Shown here piece after piece: positions 47,815-58,979 of a stretch of DNA of 64,000 bases (positions are counted from its first letter, which is position 1; every line of letters begins with the position of its first letter). The notes beneath the pieces were generated by a model that was not told the origin of the DNA, did no database searches, and saw nothing but the letters and a program-made list of their open reading frames with translations. This stretch comes from Valencia hispanica (lineage: Eukaryota > Chordata > Actinopteri > Cyprinodontiformes > Valenciidae), in NCBI GenBank assembly GCA_963556495.2, contig OY747707.1, forward strand, positions 8,089,501 through 8,153,500, given 5' to 3'. The position numbers and the translations under genes are program-made.

Positions 47815-48963
47815 TTGCAGCTTACAGTTCCTCCGGGGCACTCCCAAGGCGTTCCCAGGCCACCAGAGAAATATAGTGCCTCCAGCTTGCCCTGGGTCTA
47901 ACTCTGGGTCTCCTCCCACTGGGATGTGTCTGGAAAACCTCATCAGGGAGGCGTCCACGAGGCATTCTGACCAGATGCCCGAGCCACCTCAACTGACTCC
48001 ACTCGATGTGGAGGAGCAGCTGCTCTACTCTGAGCCCCTCTTGGATGACCAAGCTTCTCATCCTATCCCTAATGGAGAATCCAGACACCCCGCGGAGGAA
48101 CCTAATTTCAGCCACTTCTATCCGTGATCTTGTTCTTTCAGTCACCACCCAGAACATGTGACCATAGATGAGGATAGGAAAGTAGATTGACAAGTAAATT
48201 GAGAGCCTCGCCTTTCAGCGCAGCTCTCTTCACCACGACAGACTGGTACAGTGCCCGCATCACTGCAGATGCAGCATCACTCCCAAGATACTTAACCTGC
48301 TCCACTTGGGGTCGGACCTTGTCAATGACCCAAACAAGGCACTCTACCCTTTTCAGACTCAAGACCATGGTCTCTGATTTTGAGGTGCTGATTCTCATCC
48401 CAGCTGCTTCACACTCGGCTACAAACTGCTCCAGTGAAAGCTGTAGATCACATCCTGATGAAGCCAACAGACCACATCATCTGCAAAAATCAGAGACTCG
48501 ATCCTTAGGCCACCAAAATAGATATCCCCACACTGCACCAAGAAATCCTGTCCATGAAAGTTATGAACAGAATCGATGACAAAGGGCAACCTTGGAGTCC
48601 AAATCTCACCAAAGACGAGCCCGACTTACTGGCGGCAATGTGAACCAAGCTCTGACACTGGTCATACAGAGACCTAACAACCCATATCAAGGGGCCTGGA
48701 GCCCCATACTCCCAGAGTACCCCCCACAGGACTCTACAAGGGACACAGTCGAATGCCTTCTCCAAGTCCACAAAACACATGTATACTAATTGGAACTCCC
48801 AGGCACCCTCCATGATACTGCTTAGGGTGTAGAGCTGGTCCAGTGTTCCACGGCCAGGACGAAAACCGCATTGTTCCTCCTGAATCCTAGGTTGGACTAT
48901 CTGTCCAATCATCCTCTTTAGAAGGGTCAGAAGTGTGATTCCCCTGTAGTTGGAGCATATTCT
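47815..48963 (-). pseudogene. RTE/Rex3-like LINE reverse-transcriptase remnant
   Basis: Minus-strand frames in order: NYRGITLL-like start (48960), then QEEQCGFRPGRGTLDQLYTL, FVDLEKAFDCVP (block A), QGCPLSSILFITFMDRIS (block B), FADD (48476-48487, block C), CEAAGMRISTSKSETMVLSL, VEQVKYLG, ASAVMRALYQSVVVKRAALK, and a C-terminus with SQLRWLGHLVRMPRGRLPDE and SWRHYISLVAWERLG. Frameshifts and deletions separate the parts (near 48505, 48270 and 48190), and the 5' half with the endonuclease is missing. The FRPGRGT...DLEKAFD and RWLGHLVRMP motifs point to the RTE/Rex3 group known in fish. It is not functional. Confidence 0.8.
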
Positions 48964-49480
48964 GTGTCCCCTCTATGTACACCTAAAAAACTGCGTCCTT
49001 CCTATTCAACTTTATTTGGCGCTGATCAAACTGACTTTGTAGGTTCTTAATGCTTTTATTTATCTTTATTTGATGAAGAAGGAAACAACAAATAGTATGT
49101 ATAAAATTCTGATATTTCTTGGCCATATTAGGTATTCATAGAAATATACTTTAATAATGTTAAATTAGTTCTATTGGTTTAAGTCTAACATTTTTATCAC
49201 AGACTTAGGAAGACATAAATATATTTTTCTTTTGTTTCTGTAGAAACGTTGATCTCATCATTTTCTCATGTTATGTGTGAAATATCACACATAACTGCTT
49301 CTCTTGCTAAGTGCTTTATAACGTTGTAATCTCCCTTCAAATAAGAAAAAAAAAAAACTTTCTTTCATATTCCGAAGTGGTCGTTAAATTGGCATCGTCT
49401 AAAATGAGGCCGCGGATTAGCAATAATCGCTAAAGTAGGGATGACCTAGTGGAGAAAGAAAACAAAGGGGAGAAACTATA
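48964..49480. other. No recognised feature
   Basis: AT-rich; nothing recognised. Confidence 0.4.
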
Positions 49481-50010
49481 GGCGCGTTTCCACTATCGGA
49501 ACTTCAGGGTAATTTTACTGGTTCTTATCTGACAGGGTGAATCTGTTGACCTACTCCTGTCAGCCATCATGTCTCCATACAAAATTGGCCCTTTAAGGAA
49601 TCAGCCAAGGTGACCGCACATCACAACCGTTTCAGCAGTGAGTGGCGTCACTGATCAGCACCAAAAGGCGGCCACAGCAGCAGAAAATAGCAAGAGATTG
49701 ACATGGAAGAAACAGCGATGATTGCAGTGTTACTGTTTGTTGTTGTTGTTATGCTTCACCAGCAGCTCTTCTTATTTTACCAAGCCGGTTGTTTGGCGAT
49801 CTGCTCATTTCCCTCTGAGTTACAATCAATCAGCATGACTTAACCACTGCTCCCTCCCAGCGACTCTACTGGACATTTCCAAGTAATACTCCAAGACTGG
49901 TACTCGGTTGGTTCCTGAAATGGCCCCGAAAACGACCCTGGCGGTCCAGCCCAGCAAAGTGAAGACACATGCATATGGTGAAGTAAAATTACCCTGATGT
50001 TGTATGATGC
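49481..50010. mobile_element. Possible MITE with weak inverted ends
   Basis: GCGCGTTTCCACTATCGGAA followed by CTTCAGGGTAATTTTACT (49503-49520) faces AGTAAAATTACCCTGATG near 49982. The GCGCGTTTCCACTATCGG start resembles ends of fish hAT/PIF MITEs. The outermost ends are not well paired, so limits are approximate. Confidence 0.4.
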
Positions 50011-51574
50011 ATATTGACTGAATGAGTAGACCAAAGGCAATGGGACATAGACGATAATGTTTGAATGTTTTCAGTATAAGTGGAAGAATAGTGACATGCT
50101 TTCAGCTAAAAGGAACAGCTTACCACTGACCCTGTCTACCACAAAATGTCTGCTGATGGGAACAAGGAGCTTTGTAGGCTTCAGGTTCTGACTCTCAGAA
50201 GACCTGTAGCAGTGTGGTTTCTCATGTTCTTTCAATGGTTTTGGCAGGTGTGGCCTGTGATGGGTTAGGCTTCCAGCAGATGTCATTTACGAGAGCAGCT
50301 ATGCCCAAGATGTCCTTACTTTAATGTGCACAAACTTGTAGTTGTGACTTCAACCTTTAGAGTTCTTCCATTTTTACAACTGGCAGTTTGAATGCTGTTT
50401 TCAGCTGTAAGATCACAGCTATGTCATCTTCTCATAAAGAATTTTGAAAGGTGAAGAAAGCCAGCTACTACTTGAAAATCCAACAAACATCAGCATCCAT
50501 TACTTAGCTTTAAAACTGAGATGCCATTGTATGTGAGGAAATTACCTGACGGTTAATTTAAGGAAAAATGAAAAGCATGCAAGCTAGAGACCCAGAAAAG
50601 GCTGACTCACAGGTTGTTATGATGATTTTTGCGTTACTGAGGGAGGGGGCCTGAGGACCACGGCTAAACGCTATTCATCGGGCCGGCAGACAAGAACACA
50701 GAGATTAAAGGGAGTAACTGGTACCAAAACATTGCTTGAACTCTGAGAGGAAAAACCTTCAGGAGAATGAATAATTCCTAATTTGAGTTTAAAAAAATGA
50801 TATTGAAATAGAATAAATTTGAGTTTAGCGTTGCACATTCTTCAATCTGAGGTGATTTGACATTGTTTGAAAATGTAAAATGCAGAGATATTATTAGCTT
50901 CCACTGCAAATAATAGTTAGCTTGCTTGCAGCTGACAGAGGACCAGAGAAGAAGCACTGATGGCTAGTGTTTCATGTATTTCTAAAGCAAGAAGTTGGAT
51001 TTGGGAAAAATATCCAACCTGGTTCAACCATGCTCCACTTCTGATTGATATGTTCAGTAACCAAGCTAACACTAGCCACCAATGCTTCTTCTTTGGTCCT
51101 CTATGATCTGCTTTGGCTCCTAAAATATTCTCCACTCCACTGCTCCTAAGTTTTTGTTTGAAGAAAAAGACGCCATGTCTAAACAATGTTATGTTCATCA
51201 TCTCTACAACTCAATTGATTTGTTCATATTTTCGTTGTAGATAACACCAACATTTACACTAAAGTACCGCCAGTTGTACTCACATAATAGAGAACCATTA
51301 CTTTATAGATCACTAATTCAAAACCGGTAGCCAGAAGCATTTTGCTGAGCTTATTACACGATAAAGGTCGTTGCCACAAAAACAAAGCTTTGCTAACCCT
51401 CTAGAGTCGTTTTTACACATTTTAAAAACCCAAACACACAGCTTGTATTCTATTTTTGGCCTTAATTGGAACAGTAAGTAGTTTTTAAAGCTTTTAATTA
51501 TGCTTTTATCAAATTTATACCGTAAAAGAAAATAAGAATAATATGTATTTGTATTTGAAGTCCATGCCCAACAA
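50011..51574. other. No recognised feature
   Basis: AT-rich, only short motif-free frames. Confidence 0.4.
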
Positions 51575-51632
51575 CAAATATCTCCGTCACCGGAGGTACC
51601 GGACCATGATTTTTTGTACCATTACAACCTTA
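51575..51632. mobile_element. hAT family B, end fragment
   Basis: GAGGTACCGGACCATGATTTTTTGTACCATTACAACCTTA matches the right-hand end of the 16.3-kb element (GTGATTTTTGTGTACCGTTACATCCTTA). No body is attached. Confidence 0.5.
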
Positions 51633-52504
51633 ACAGCTAGTCAAGCTCAGAAAACTTCTTAAGGTCAACATTAATCTGGTTTTAGACTGCATGACCTCAA
51701 TGAGGGGGAGTTCGACACAACTAAACTGTATTTAAATATAAAAGAGTTATTTGTCATTCATTACTGTGAAAACAAATGAACCACACACAGAGATGACTCA
51801 AATGTCACTGATTTTAATAAACTCTGAGAACACATTAAAAACAAGCCAGAAACAATAAACATCACACCCACATGCTTACAGTTTAGACATGTTTGCTCAT
51901 ATTTCCATGGTTCATGCACACAAACATGCATGTTTAAATGCACGTGCTGCATGGGGTGCATTTACACTTTCACAAGTTTATTTGCGTTCCAACCATTGAG
52001 AGACGGAGTCCTCAATGAGATCACTCAACAGATGGGCAAATGATCCACTCGATGCAAAAAGGGTTATTTAGAATGTTTTAGAGAGTGCAAAAATATCACC
52101 CCTGAGAGCGTGAAGAAATATGGTGTGAAGAGGCAAAAAAAATCTTGCACCCTCGCAAAGATGTGTCACACTGTAGATGAGAGGCATCCTTTTTAATGCA
52201 GAGAGAGCCCAAGTTAGAGCCCCCAAAATAAACCGAACAAGTGAAAAAAAAAAGCAGCTTTCACATGACCTCGGTGAGAGCCAAGCAGATTTGCCGCCAT
52301 CTGTTTGTAGCTCTGACAATGATAGGAATTGAGTTTTCAATAACGCAAAGGAGGCCAGGCCGTGCAGAGGCATCCAAATGAGAAGCAGCGCGAACATGTC
52401 TGTTCTTATTACTGTGAGCTGGGAACAGTTTGTGCTTCACTACATGTGTGTCGGGCTTTGCATGTGTTCATAAAGAAGTAGAAGCCGGGATGTGTTAAGA
52501 GTGT
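51633..52504. other. No recognised feature
   Basis: Short frames only; the 109-codon minus frame at 52068-52397 has no motif. Confidence 0.4.
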
Positions 52505-52743
52505 ATGTGTGTACATGTATAGCTATACTTGTAAGGACCAACGTTTGACAGGCCACCACCCTTGTGTGGACATTTGTAGTTGTGAGGACATTTTGCCTGG
52601 TCCCCACAATGTTCAACTAGCTATTAAACTCTACTAGTTAGGTTTAGAGGTATGGGGTGAATTAGGTTTAGGTTTAGGTTAAGGTTAGGGTTAGGTTTAG
52701 GTTTAGGGAAAGTGTCTGGGTTAGGCATAGTAAATGACTTACT
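52505..52743. repeat. Dispersed repeat with degenerate TTAGG tract
   Basis: TTGTGAGGACATTTTGCCTGGTCCCCACAATG (52580-52612) is a near-palindromic block that I recall from many fish repeats. It is followed by imperfect TTAGGTT/TTAGGGTT units at 52638-52712. These look telomere-like but are a known by-product of this repeat type, not proof of a former telomere. The full-length L2 element begins at or shortly after its end. Confidence 0.55.
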
Positions 52744-52994
52744 GGTAAGCCGTATTGCGTCATTTCCTGTTGTCACTGCTGTGGTCCGTGGAGCTGTTTT
52801 GGTGTTCAAACGCTCTTGAATTGATCTTATTTTCTCTGTGCTGAGGCTTTTCTAAGTTATTTTAACACACAATCACACTAAAACACACATTTTGTGGTGG
52901 TGTACTTTACGTTTTGGGAACTCCTCGTGTTTCACACAGTTTTTCTTTGGGTGGAAGGTCTCGCTAGCTCAGTTAGCTTAGCTTCATTGCGGCT

Positions 52995-53879
52995 ATGGCT
53001 ACTCTTCTTTCTCCTGTCTCTAACTCTTCTCTTCTCTCTTGCTCTCTCTGTCAGATGTTTAGTTACTTCCCTGCCTCCTTTAGTGATAATGGTAACTGTA
53101 ATAAATGTAATATTTTTGTAGCTTTGGAGGCGAGGGTATCAGAATTAGAAGCACGGCTCCGCGCTGTTGAAAAACCAGCAGATAGCCGAAGCCCATTAGC
53201 CAGCGTGGAGCCAACAAGGATAGAACCCCCTAGCTGTCCTCAGGTAGAGCCCGCGCAGCCGGGACCTCTAGGCGGCTGGGTGACTGTACGTAGGAAGCAT
53301 AGTTCTAGGACCCAGCCCCCGGGCCACCACCAACCGGTCCGCGTTTCTAACAGATTTTCCCCGCTCAGCGACACACCCGCTGAGAAGCCGGCCCTGGTAA
53401 TTGGCAGCTCCATAGTCAGAAACGTGGCATTAGAGACACCATTGACCATAGTCAAATGTTTGCCAGGGGCCAGAACGGGCGACATCAAATCCAACCTGAA
53501 ACTGCTGGCTAAAGATAAGCGTAAATACAGTAAGATTGTTATTCACGCTGGCGGTAATGACACCCGGTTACGGCAATCGGAGGTCACTAAAATTAGTGTT
53601 GCTTCGGTGTGTAAGTTTGCCAAAACAATGTCAGACTCGGTAATCTTCTCTGGTCCCCTGCCTGATCGGACCAGTGACGACATGTTTAGCCGCATGCTGT
53701 CATTCCATCAATGGTTGTCTAGGTGGTGTCCTGCAAACGATGTGGGCTACATTGATAACTGGAGAACTTTTTGGGGAAAACCTGGTCTGATCCGGAGAGA
53801 CGGCATCCATCCCACTTTGGATGGAGCAGCTCTTCTTTCTAGGAATATGGCCGAATTTATTAATCCTCCAAAACACTGA
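52995..53879 (+). CDS. L2-type LINE ORF1 protein: coiled coil plus SGNH-esterase-like domain
   Basis: 294 residues, starting at the first ATG of the frame. Residues 16-38 hold Cys residues (C16, C19, C35, C38), a possible small metal-binding motif. Residues 43-59 ([16 protein letters not shown]) form a short heptad stretch able to make a coiled coil. A Pro/Ser-rich linker follows. Residues 133-290 look like an SGNH hydrolase: the nucleophile block is VIGSSIVRN (136-143), GGND is at 186-189, and DGIHP at 269-273 supplies the Asp/His pair. In the related zebrafish ZfL2-1 element, an ORF1 protein of this plan is reported as an RNA-binding chaperone with esterase fold. It is expected to bind the element's RNA; whether it hydrolyses anything is unknown. 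It ends in TGA, in frame with ORF2. Confidence 0.85.
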   Translation: MATLLSPVSNSSLLSCSLCQMFSYFPASFSDNGNCNKCNIFVALEARVSELEARLRAVEKPADSRSPLASVEPTRIEPPSCPQVEPAQPGPLGGWVTVRRKHSSRTQPPGHHQPVRVSNRFSPLSDTPAEKPALVIGSSIVRNVALETPLTIVKCLPGARTGDIKSNLKLLAKDKRKYSKIVIHAGGNDTRLRQSEVTKISVASVCKFAKTMSDSVIFSGPLPDRTSDDMFSRMLSFHQWLSRWCPANDVGYIDNWRTFWGKPGLIRRDGIHPTLDGAALLSRNMAEFINPPKH

Positions 53880-53972
53880 CAACCCAGGGTCCAGACCAGG
53901 AAGCAGAGTCGTAGTTTAACCCACCTCTCTGCTGCTTCTGTACTGTTACCCACCCATTACCCTATAGAAACA

Positions 53973-56969
53973 GTGTCTTGCCCACGGCCAAAATTAAATG
54001 GATTAAAAGTTAAGCCAACAAAAGCAAATTATGGAAATCTCATAAAAATAAATACAACTTTGACTGAAAATAAATCTATTAAATGTGGTTTATTAAACAT
54101 AAGATCTCTCTCCTCAAAGACTTTGTTAGTAAATGACTTGATTTGTGATAATCACATTGATTTCCTTTGTCTCACAGAAACCTGGTTGCAGCAGGAGGAT
54201 TATGTCAGTATAAATGAGTCAACTCCTTCCAGTCATTTAAATTTTCACATTCCTAGAAATACTGGGCGAGGAGGAGGAGTTGCAGCCATTTTCCGTTCTG
54301 ATTTACTAATTAGTCCCAGACCAATTGATAGCTACAGTTCTTTTGAGCATCTAACCCTTAATTTTCCTCATCCAAGTTGCAAAACATTAAGACCATTTTT
54401 GTTTGTGGTTTTGTATCGTCCACCAGGCCCTTACTCTCAATTCTTGGATCAGATCTCACATTTTTTATCTGATTTAGTATTAAATACTGATAGGGTTATT
54501 ATAGTGGGGGACTTCAATATTCATGTGGATACTGAAAGTGATAGCCTAAATGCAGCCTTTAATGCTATTTTAGACTCAATTGGCTTTACTCAAAAAGTAC
54601 AGGGATCGACCCACTCAGGTAAACACACTTTGGACCTTGTACTGACATACGGTATTGAGTGTGAGGAAATAACAGTCCACCCACATAACCCGGTCCTGTC
54701 TGACCACTTCTTGATAACTTTTGAATTTACTTTAACTGACCATCTTAAATCTGAAAGAAAATTTCATTATAGTAGAACTTTATCAGACAATGCTGTAACA
54801 ATTTTTAAAGAATCTGTACCATTCTTACTTTCCTCAGTGTCTCAGAGTAACACAGTGGATGGCAGCAATTCTATCTCTAACCCTTCAGAAATTGATGGTC
54901 TGGTTCACAGCGTTACGTCATCCTTGCGTTTGGCATTAGATAGTGTAGCCCCATTAAAAAAGAAAGTGGCTAGCCATAGGAGGCTGACTCCTTGGTTTAA
55001 CGCAGAGTTGCGTACTTTAAAGCAGAATACTAGGAAGTTGGAGAGAAAATGGCGCTTTACACATCTAGAGGATTCCTATTTAACCTGGAATAACAGTCTA
55101 CTGCTGTATAAAAAGACCCTTCGACAAGCTAGAACAGCATATTTTTCATCATTAATAGAGGCGAATAAAAACAATCCTAGGTTTCTTTTTAGTACAGTTG
55201 CCAAACTTACACAGAGTCATAGCTCTGTTGAGCAAACTATTCCCCCGGCTCTTAGCAGTGATGATTTTATGAGATTCTTCATAAATAAAATAAATTTTAT
55301 TAAAAATAAAATCATTGGCACCCTCCCAAACATGATTACTTCTTCCTCAGTAAATGAGTCAGTATCGGAAAGAACTGTAGAACCTCAGTATTGCTTAGGC
55401 TGTTTTGATTCAGTCGAGCTTTCAGAATTATCAAAAATATTAGCCTCATCTAAATCTTCAACTTGTATTTTGGACCCAATCTCAACCAAATTATTTAAAG
55501 AAGTGTTCCATTTGGTTCCTGGCCCCATTTTGGATATGATGAATCTATCCTTAGTAAACGGATACGTACCACAGGAATTTAAAATAGCTGTAATTAAACC
55601 TTTACTCAAGAAACCTTCCCTTGATCAAGATGACTTAGTGAATTACAGACCTATATCTAACCTTCCTTTCTTATCCAAAGTCCTTGAGAAAATAGTTGCT
55701 AATCAAGTCTGTGAACATCTAAACAGTAACGAGCTGTTTGAAGAGTTTCAGTCAGGTTTTAGAGCTCATCATAGCACTGAAACAGCACTGGTGAAGGTTA
55801 CTAATGATATTCTCATGGCCTCAGATAATGGACTGGTGTCTGTTCTGGTTTTGTTAGATCTCAGTGCTGCTTTTGACACAGTCGATCATAATATTCTCTT
55901 AGAAAGGCTTGAACATGTTGCAGGGATCAAAGGAACAGCACTAGGCTGGTTTAAATCATATTTGTCTGATAGATTCCAGTTTGTTCATCTAAATGATAAA
56001 TCATCTTCACTCTCAAGGGTTACTTGTGGAGTTCCACAGGGTTCTGTCCTTGGACCAATTCTTTTCACCATATATATGCTTCCAATTGGTAGAATCATTA
56101 GACAGCATGGGATAAATTTCCACAGCTATGCCGATGATACACAACTATATTTATCCATAAATCCTGATGAACCCAGTCAGTTAGGTAGATTACAGGCATG
56201 TCTGGAAGACATAAAAGCATGGATGACCCTAAACTTTTTGCTTTTAAATTCTGACAAGACAGAAGTTGCTGTCTTTGGACCAGAAGTTCTTAAACAGAAA
56301 CTGATTAGTCAATCACTTCATCTGGATGGCATTAAATTGGCCCCCAGTAATAACGTAAAGAACCTCGGCGTTATTTTTGACCAAGACTTGACATTTAAAT
56401 CCCATATTAAACAGGTTTCTAGGATTTCCTTCTTTCACCTCAGGAATATTGCTAAAATTAGAAACATCCTGTCCAGGAGTGATGCTGAGAAACTAGTCCA
56501 TGCATTTGTTACCTCAAGGCTGGACTACTGTAATTCTTTACTATCAGGAAGTCCACAAAATGCCATTAAAAGCCTTCAGTTGATCCAAAATGCGGCAGCA
56601 AGAGTTCTGATGAATATTAAAAAGAGAGATCACATTTCTCCTGTTTTAGCTTCCCTTCATTGGCTCCCTGTTAAATCCAGAATAGAATTTAAGATCCTTC
56701 TTCTTACATATAAAGCCCTTAATAATCAAGCTCCATCATACATCAGAGATCTAATTGTTCCATATGTTCCTAAAAGAGCACTTCGCTCTCAGACTGCAGG
56801 TTTACTTGTAGTTCCTAGGATCTCTAAAAGTAGAATGGGAGGCAGATCTTTTAGTTTTCAGGCTCCTCTCCTGTGGAACCAGCTCCCAGCTTTAGTCCGT
56901 GAGGCAGACACTCTGTTTACTTTTAAGGCCAGGCTTAAAACTTTCCTTTTTGATAAAGCTTATAGTTAG
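53973..56969 (+). CDS. L2-type LINE ORF2 protein: APE-like endonuclease and reverse transcriptase
   Basis: Numbering starts at GTG 53973, but the frame is open from 53880, right after the ORF1 TGA, and its first ATG comes only at residue 433. The endonuclease occupies roughly residues 35-260, with LNIRSLS (41-47), TETW (68-71), YRPPG (148-152), GDFN (179-182), LDLVL (220-224) and SDH (243-245); all key residues are present. A linker leads to the reverse transcriptase (about 500-780): NYRPISN (557-563), [15 protein letters not shown] (592-606), [13 protein letters not shown] (627-639, Asp629), [10 protein letters not shown] (686-695) and YADD (719-722). The C-terminus has the [19 protein letters not shown] and HWLPV motifs. 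The protein nicks the target and primes cDNA synthesis there (family knowledge). There is no frameshift or internal stop. Confidence 0.9.
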   Translation: MSCPRPKLNGLKVKPTKANYGNLIKINTTLTENKSIKCGLLNIRSLSSKTLLVNDLICDNHIDFLCLTETWLQQEDYVSINESTPSSHLNFHIPRNTGRGGGVAAIFRSDLLISPRPIDSYSSFEHLTLNFPHPSCKTLRPFLFVVLYRPPGPYSQFLDQISHFLSDLVLNTDRVIIVGDFNIHVDTESDSLNAAFNAILDSIGFTQKVQGSTHSGKHTLDLVLTYGIECEEITVHPHNPVLSDHFLITFEFTLTDHLKSERKFHYSRTLSDNAVTIFKESVPFLLSSVSQSNTVDGSNSISNPSEIDGLVHSVTSSLRLALDSVAPLKKKVASHRRLTPWFNAELRTLKQNTRKLERKWRFTHLEDSYLTWNNSLLLYKKTLRQARTAYFSSLIEANKNNPRFLFSTVAKLTQSHSSVEQTIPPALSSDDFMRFFINKINFIKNKIIGTLPNMITSSSVNESVSERTVEPQYCLGCFDSVELSELSKILASSKSSTCILDPISTKLFKEVFHLVPGPILDMMNLSLVNGYVPQEFKIAVIKPLLKKPSLDQDDLVNYRPISNLPFLSKVLEKIVANQVCEHLNSNELFEEFQSGFRAHHSTETALVKVTNDILMASDNGLVSVLVLLDLSAAFDTVDHNILLERLEHVAGIKGTALGWFKSYLSDRFQFVHLNDKSSSLSRVTCGVPQGSVLGPILFTIYMLPIGRIIRQHGINFHSYADDTQLYLSINPDEPSQLGRLQACLEDIKAWMTLNFLLLNSDKTEVAVFGPEVLKQKLISQSLHLDGIKLAPSNNVKNLGVIFDQDLTFKSHIKQVSRISFFHLRNIAKIRNILSRSDAEKLVHAFVTSRLDYCNSLLSGSPQNAIKSLQLIQNAAARVLMNIKKRDHISPVLASLHWLPVKSRIEFKILLLTYKALNNQAPSYIRDLIVPYVPKRALRSQTAGLLVVPRISKSRMGGRSFSFQAPLLWNQLPALVREADTLFTFKARLKTFLFDKAYS

Positions 56970-57665
56970 AGTGGCTTAGGTCATCCTGAGCTATCTCTGT
57001 AGTTATGCTGCTATAGGCTTAGACTGCTGGAGGACAGACTTACCAATTTTCTTCACTCTGCTACTTCCTTTTCTCCTACGACTCTCCAGTTGTATTACAA
57101 TACATTCTGTTATTTCGACTGTTAACTTTGTTTTCTCTCAGTGTTTTTCTCCCCATCGAAGATACACCTGGTCTGGTATCCTGCTTGGCTGCAATGCCCT
57201 GTTGGACGGGGGTCATCGACTGGAATGATCCTCTCAGTAACTGAAGATCCACTGTGTCCTGTTATCAACTTTTTCCTTTCTGTAACATAGAAAGTTCTCT
57301 TATATCGGATCTTCTGTTCCTTCTGTGTTCTGCTCTGTCTTCTCAAACCCCCAGACGGTCGTGGCAGATGGCCGCTCCTACTGAGCCTGGTTCTGTTGGA
57401 GGTTTCTTCCTGTTAAAGGGGAGTTTTTCCTCTCCACTGTCGCTACATGCTTGCTCAGTATGAGGGATTGCTGAAGGATTGCTGTGGTTGGAAATCTGCC
57501 CAACCTCACGCCAATGACTGACGCAATCTGCTGGGATTCCTTAAATAGGAAACTTTTTAACTGATTGGAATGTTGGTATAATTGTATTGAAATGACTTCT
57601 TGTTAAGTGCCTTGAGATGACATCTGTTGTGAATTGGCGCTATATAAATAAACTGAATTGAATTG
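56970..57665 (+). other. L2 LINE 3' UTR and tail
   Basis: A 3' region of about 690 bases shared with 6760-7459. It includes the GGTTCTGTTGGAGGTTTCTT segment, a CTTAAATAGGAAAC segment and a terminal AAGTGCCTTGAGATGACATC, then GGCGCTATATAAATAAACTG and short GAATT repeats. The small frame at 57254-57463 lies within this UTR and also occurs in the truncated copy (7053-7262); I regard it as non-coding. Confidence 0.8.
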
Positions 57666-58269
57666 AATTAAAATCAATGGAAGTCAATACAATGTCAACA
57701 CAAGGATAGCAAGACGTGCGTGGGTGGACACACATTCTTCATCGGCAGGAGTGTGGGAAGGAAGAGGATGAAAGAAAGAAGGAAGCCATCTCCCAGAGTA
57801 GAAACGACAAACATCTTGTCTCTAAAACATCTCTTCATATCCACATCATCCTGTCTCATAAGAGCTAACTTACCTAAAACAAACACAATGACACTGGGGT
57901 GTCCTACAAACACAATTTCTAACATCTACATGTATTCGGATTTTTCACAGAGGCGTATCGAGTTTCCACATGGAAGGATAACTGTGTTGCACTTTAGCAA
58001 CACATGCGACTTTGTGAACAAAGACAGTGCAGCCCAGCCTCCTGCTAGCAGAAGTTATGGCCAGCGACTCGTTTAATTAAGAACAAGAACTTCAATGCCC
58101 GCTTCTTTTGTTAAAGCCCCCTGTTTGGGAACACTTTGGCTTCCTGGTGTTAGAAAACGAGTTTTTAATGGTAACTAGTTAAAAAAATTTGTGCTATCTG
58201 AGAACATTTTGTTGGAAAATTTACTTTGAGTAGATTGATTTTAAATGTCATAACACAAAAACTTTTTTT
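57666..58269. other. No recognised gene
   Basis: A 118-codon plus frame at 57720-58076 has no recognisable domain. I do not call it, though it is longer than most chance frames here. Confidence 0.35.
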
Positions 58270-58345
58270 CTTTCACTTTGTTCCCTGACTGTACCAAAAA
58301 TGAACCAAACCGTGCCACTGAAACCAAGGTACGTACCGAACCGGG
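58270..58345. mobile_element. hAT family B, end fragment
   Basis: TGTACCAAAAATGAACCAAACCGTGCC, then AAGGTACGTACCGAACCGGGATTATT, resembles subterminal hAT family-B sequence. The GTACCGTTACACC terminus is missing, replaced by an ATT/T run. Confidence 0.4.
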
Positions 58346-58539
58346 ATTATTATTATTATTTTTTTTTAAACATGTCCTGTTTGGCAGTGTGGAGCTCAGA
58401 ATTGGTGTCTGAGTACCAAGTAGAAGCCCAACAGATTTACTTTCACAAGCGGAGCAGTACAGCTTTTGCTATAGTCCTCCACTTGATATATGTGTGAAAA
58501 ATCTTTATTATGAATTGTTGGGGTTTTTATTTCCTGATG

Positions 58540-58760
58540 TTATGGACACGGAGACGGAAAATTAAGGAGAAGAAAGAAGGAAGATGAAGAAGAGAGGTAG
58601 GAAACAAAAAGTCAAGAGAGAGGGTGAGTTGAAAATACAAGAGAGGAAGGGGAACAAAGAAAACACAGGAAGACATTGAAGTCTGCCTCCATACCCACAT
58701 GACGGCAGAGAGAGGGGGAAAAACAAAACAAAACACGAAAAAGGAACATCGACAAAACCA
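58540..58760. repeat. Polypurine tract
   Basis: The plus strand is dominated by G and A (GAAGAAAGAAGGAAGATGAAG and similar), with short interruptions near 58680. Its minus-strand translations are Phe/Leu/Ser runs. It may be the leading part of the GC-rich repeat that follows. Confidence 0.6.
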
Positions 58761-58979
58761 ACAAACATTGTGAACTAAGAATTACACATCACACAAAAAT
58801 AGATATAAAAATACAACAACAATGTCACAGAAAAACTCATGGTACCGATTAATCAAGCTCTAGTAATGATAACCTCAGCCCAAGAATATTTCCTTAAACA
58901 CCAGAGACCCCACATCTATGTGTGTGTGTTAGCATGCTGGTGCATATATAAGGTTTCTCCATAAGAGTGTTCGATAGTT

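Larger units (their letters stand above)
52744..57665 (+). mobile_element. Full-length or near full-length L2/Maui-type LINE
   Basis: A non-LTR retrotransposon of about 4.9 kb: 5' UTR (about 250 bases, exact start uncertain), ORF1 (52995-53879), ORF2 (53973-56969) and a ~690-base 3' UTR ending in GGCGCTATATAAATAAACTG and GAATTGAATTGAA. Both ORFs are undamaged in their conserved motifs apart from the single TGA between them. Its 3' kilobase is nearly identical to the truncated copy at 6391-7459, so the family has been active recently on an evolutionary scale. An old relative lies at 13893. Confidence 0.85.

Noticed and set aside
52638..52712. Interstitial telomere from a chromosome fusion
   Set aside because: Units are degenerate, few, and attached to a block typical of a dispersed fish repeat.
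57254..57463. 69-codon frame repeated at 7053-7262 as a conserved small protein
   Set aside because: The two frames are similar only because both lie in copies of the same L2 3' UTR.
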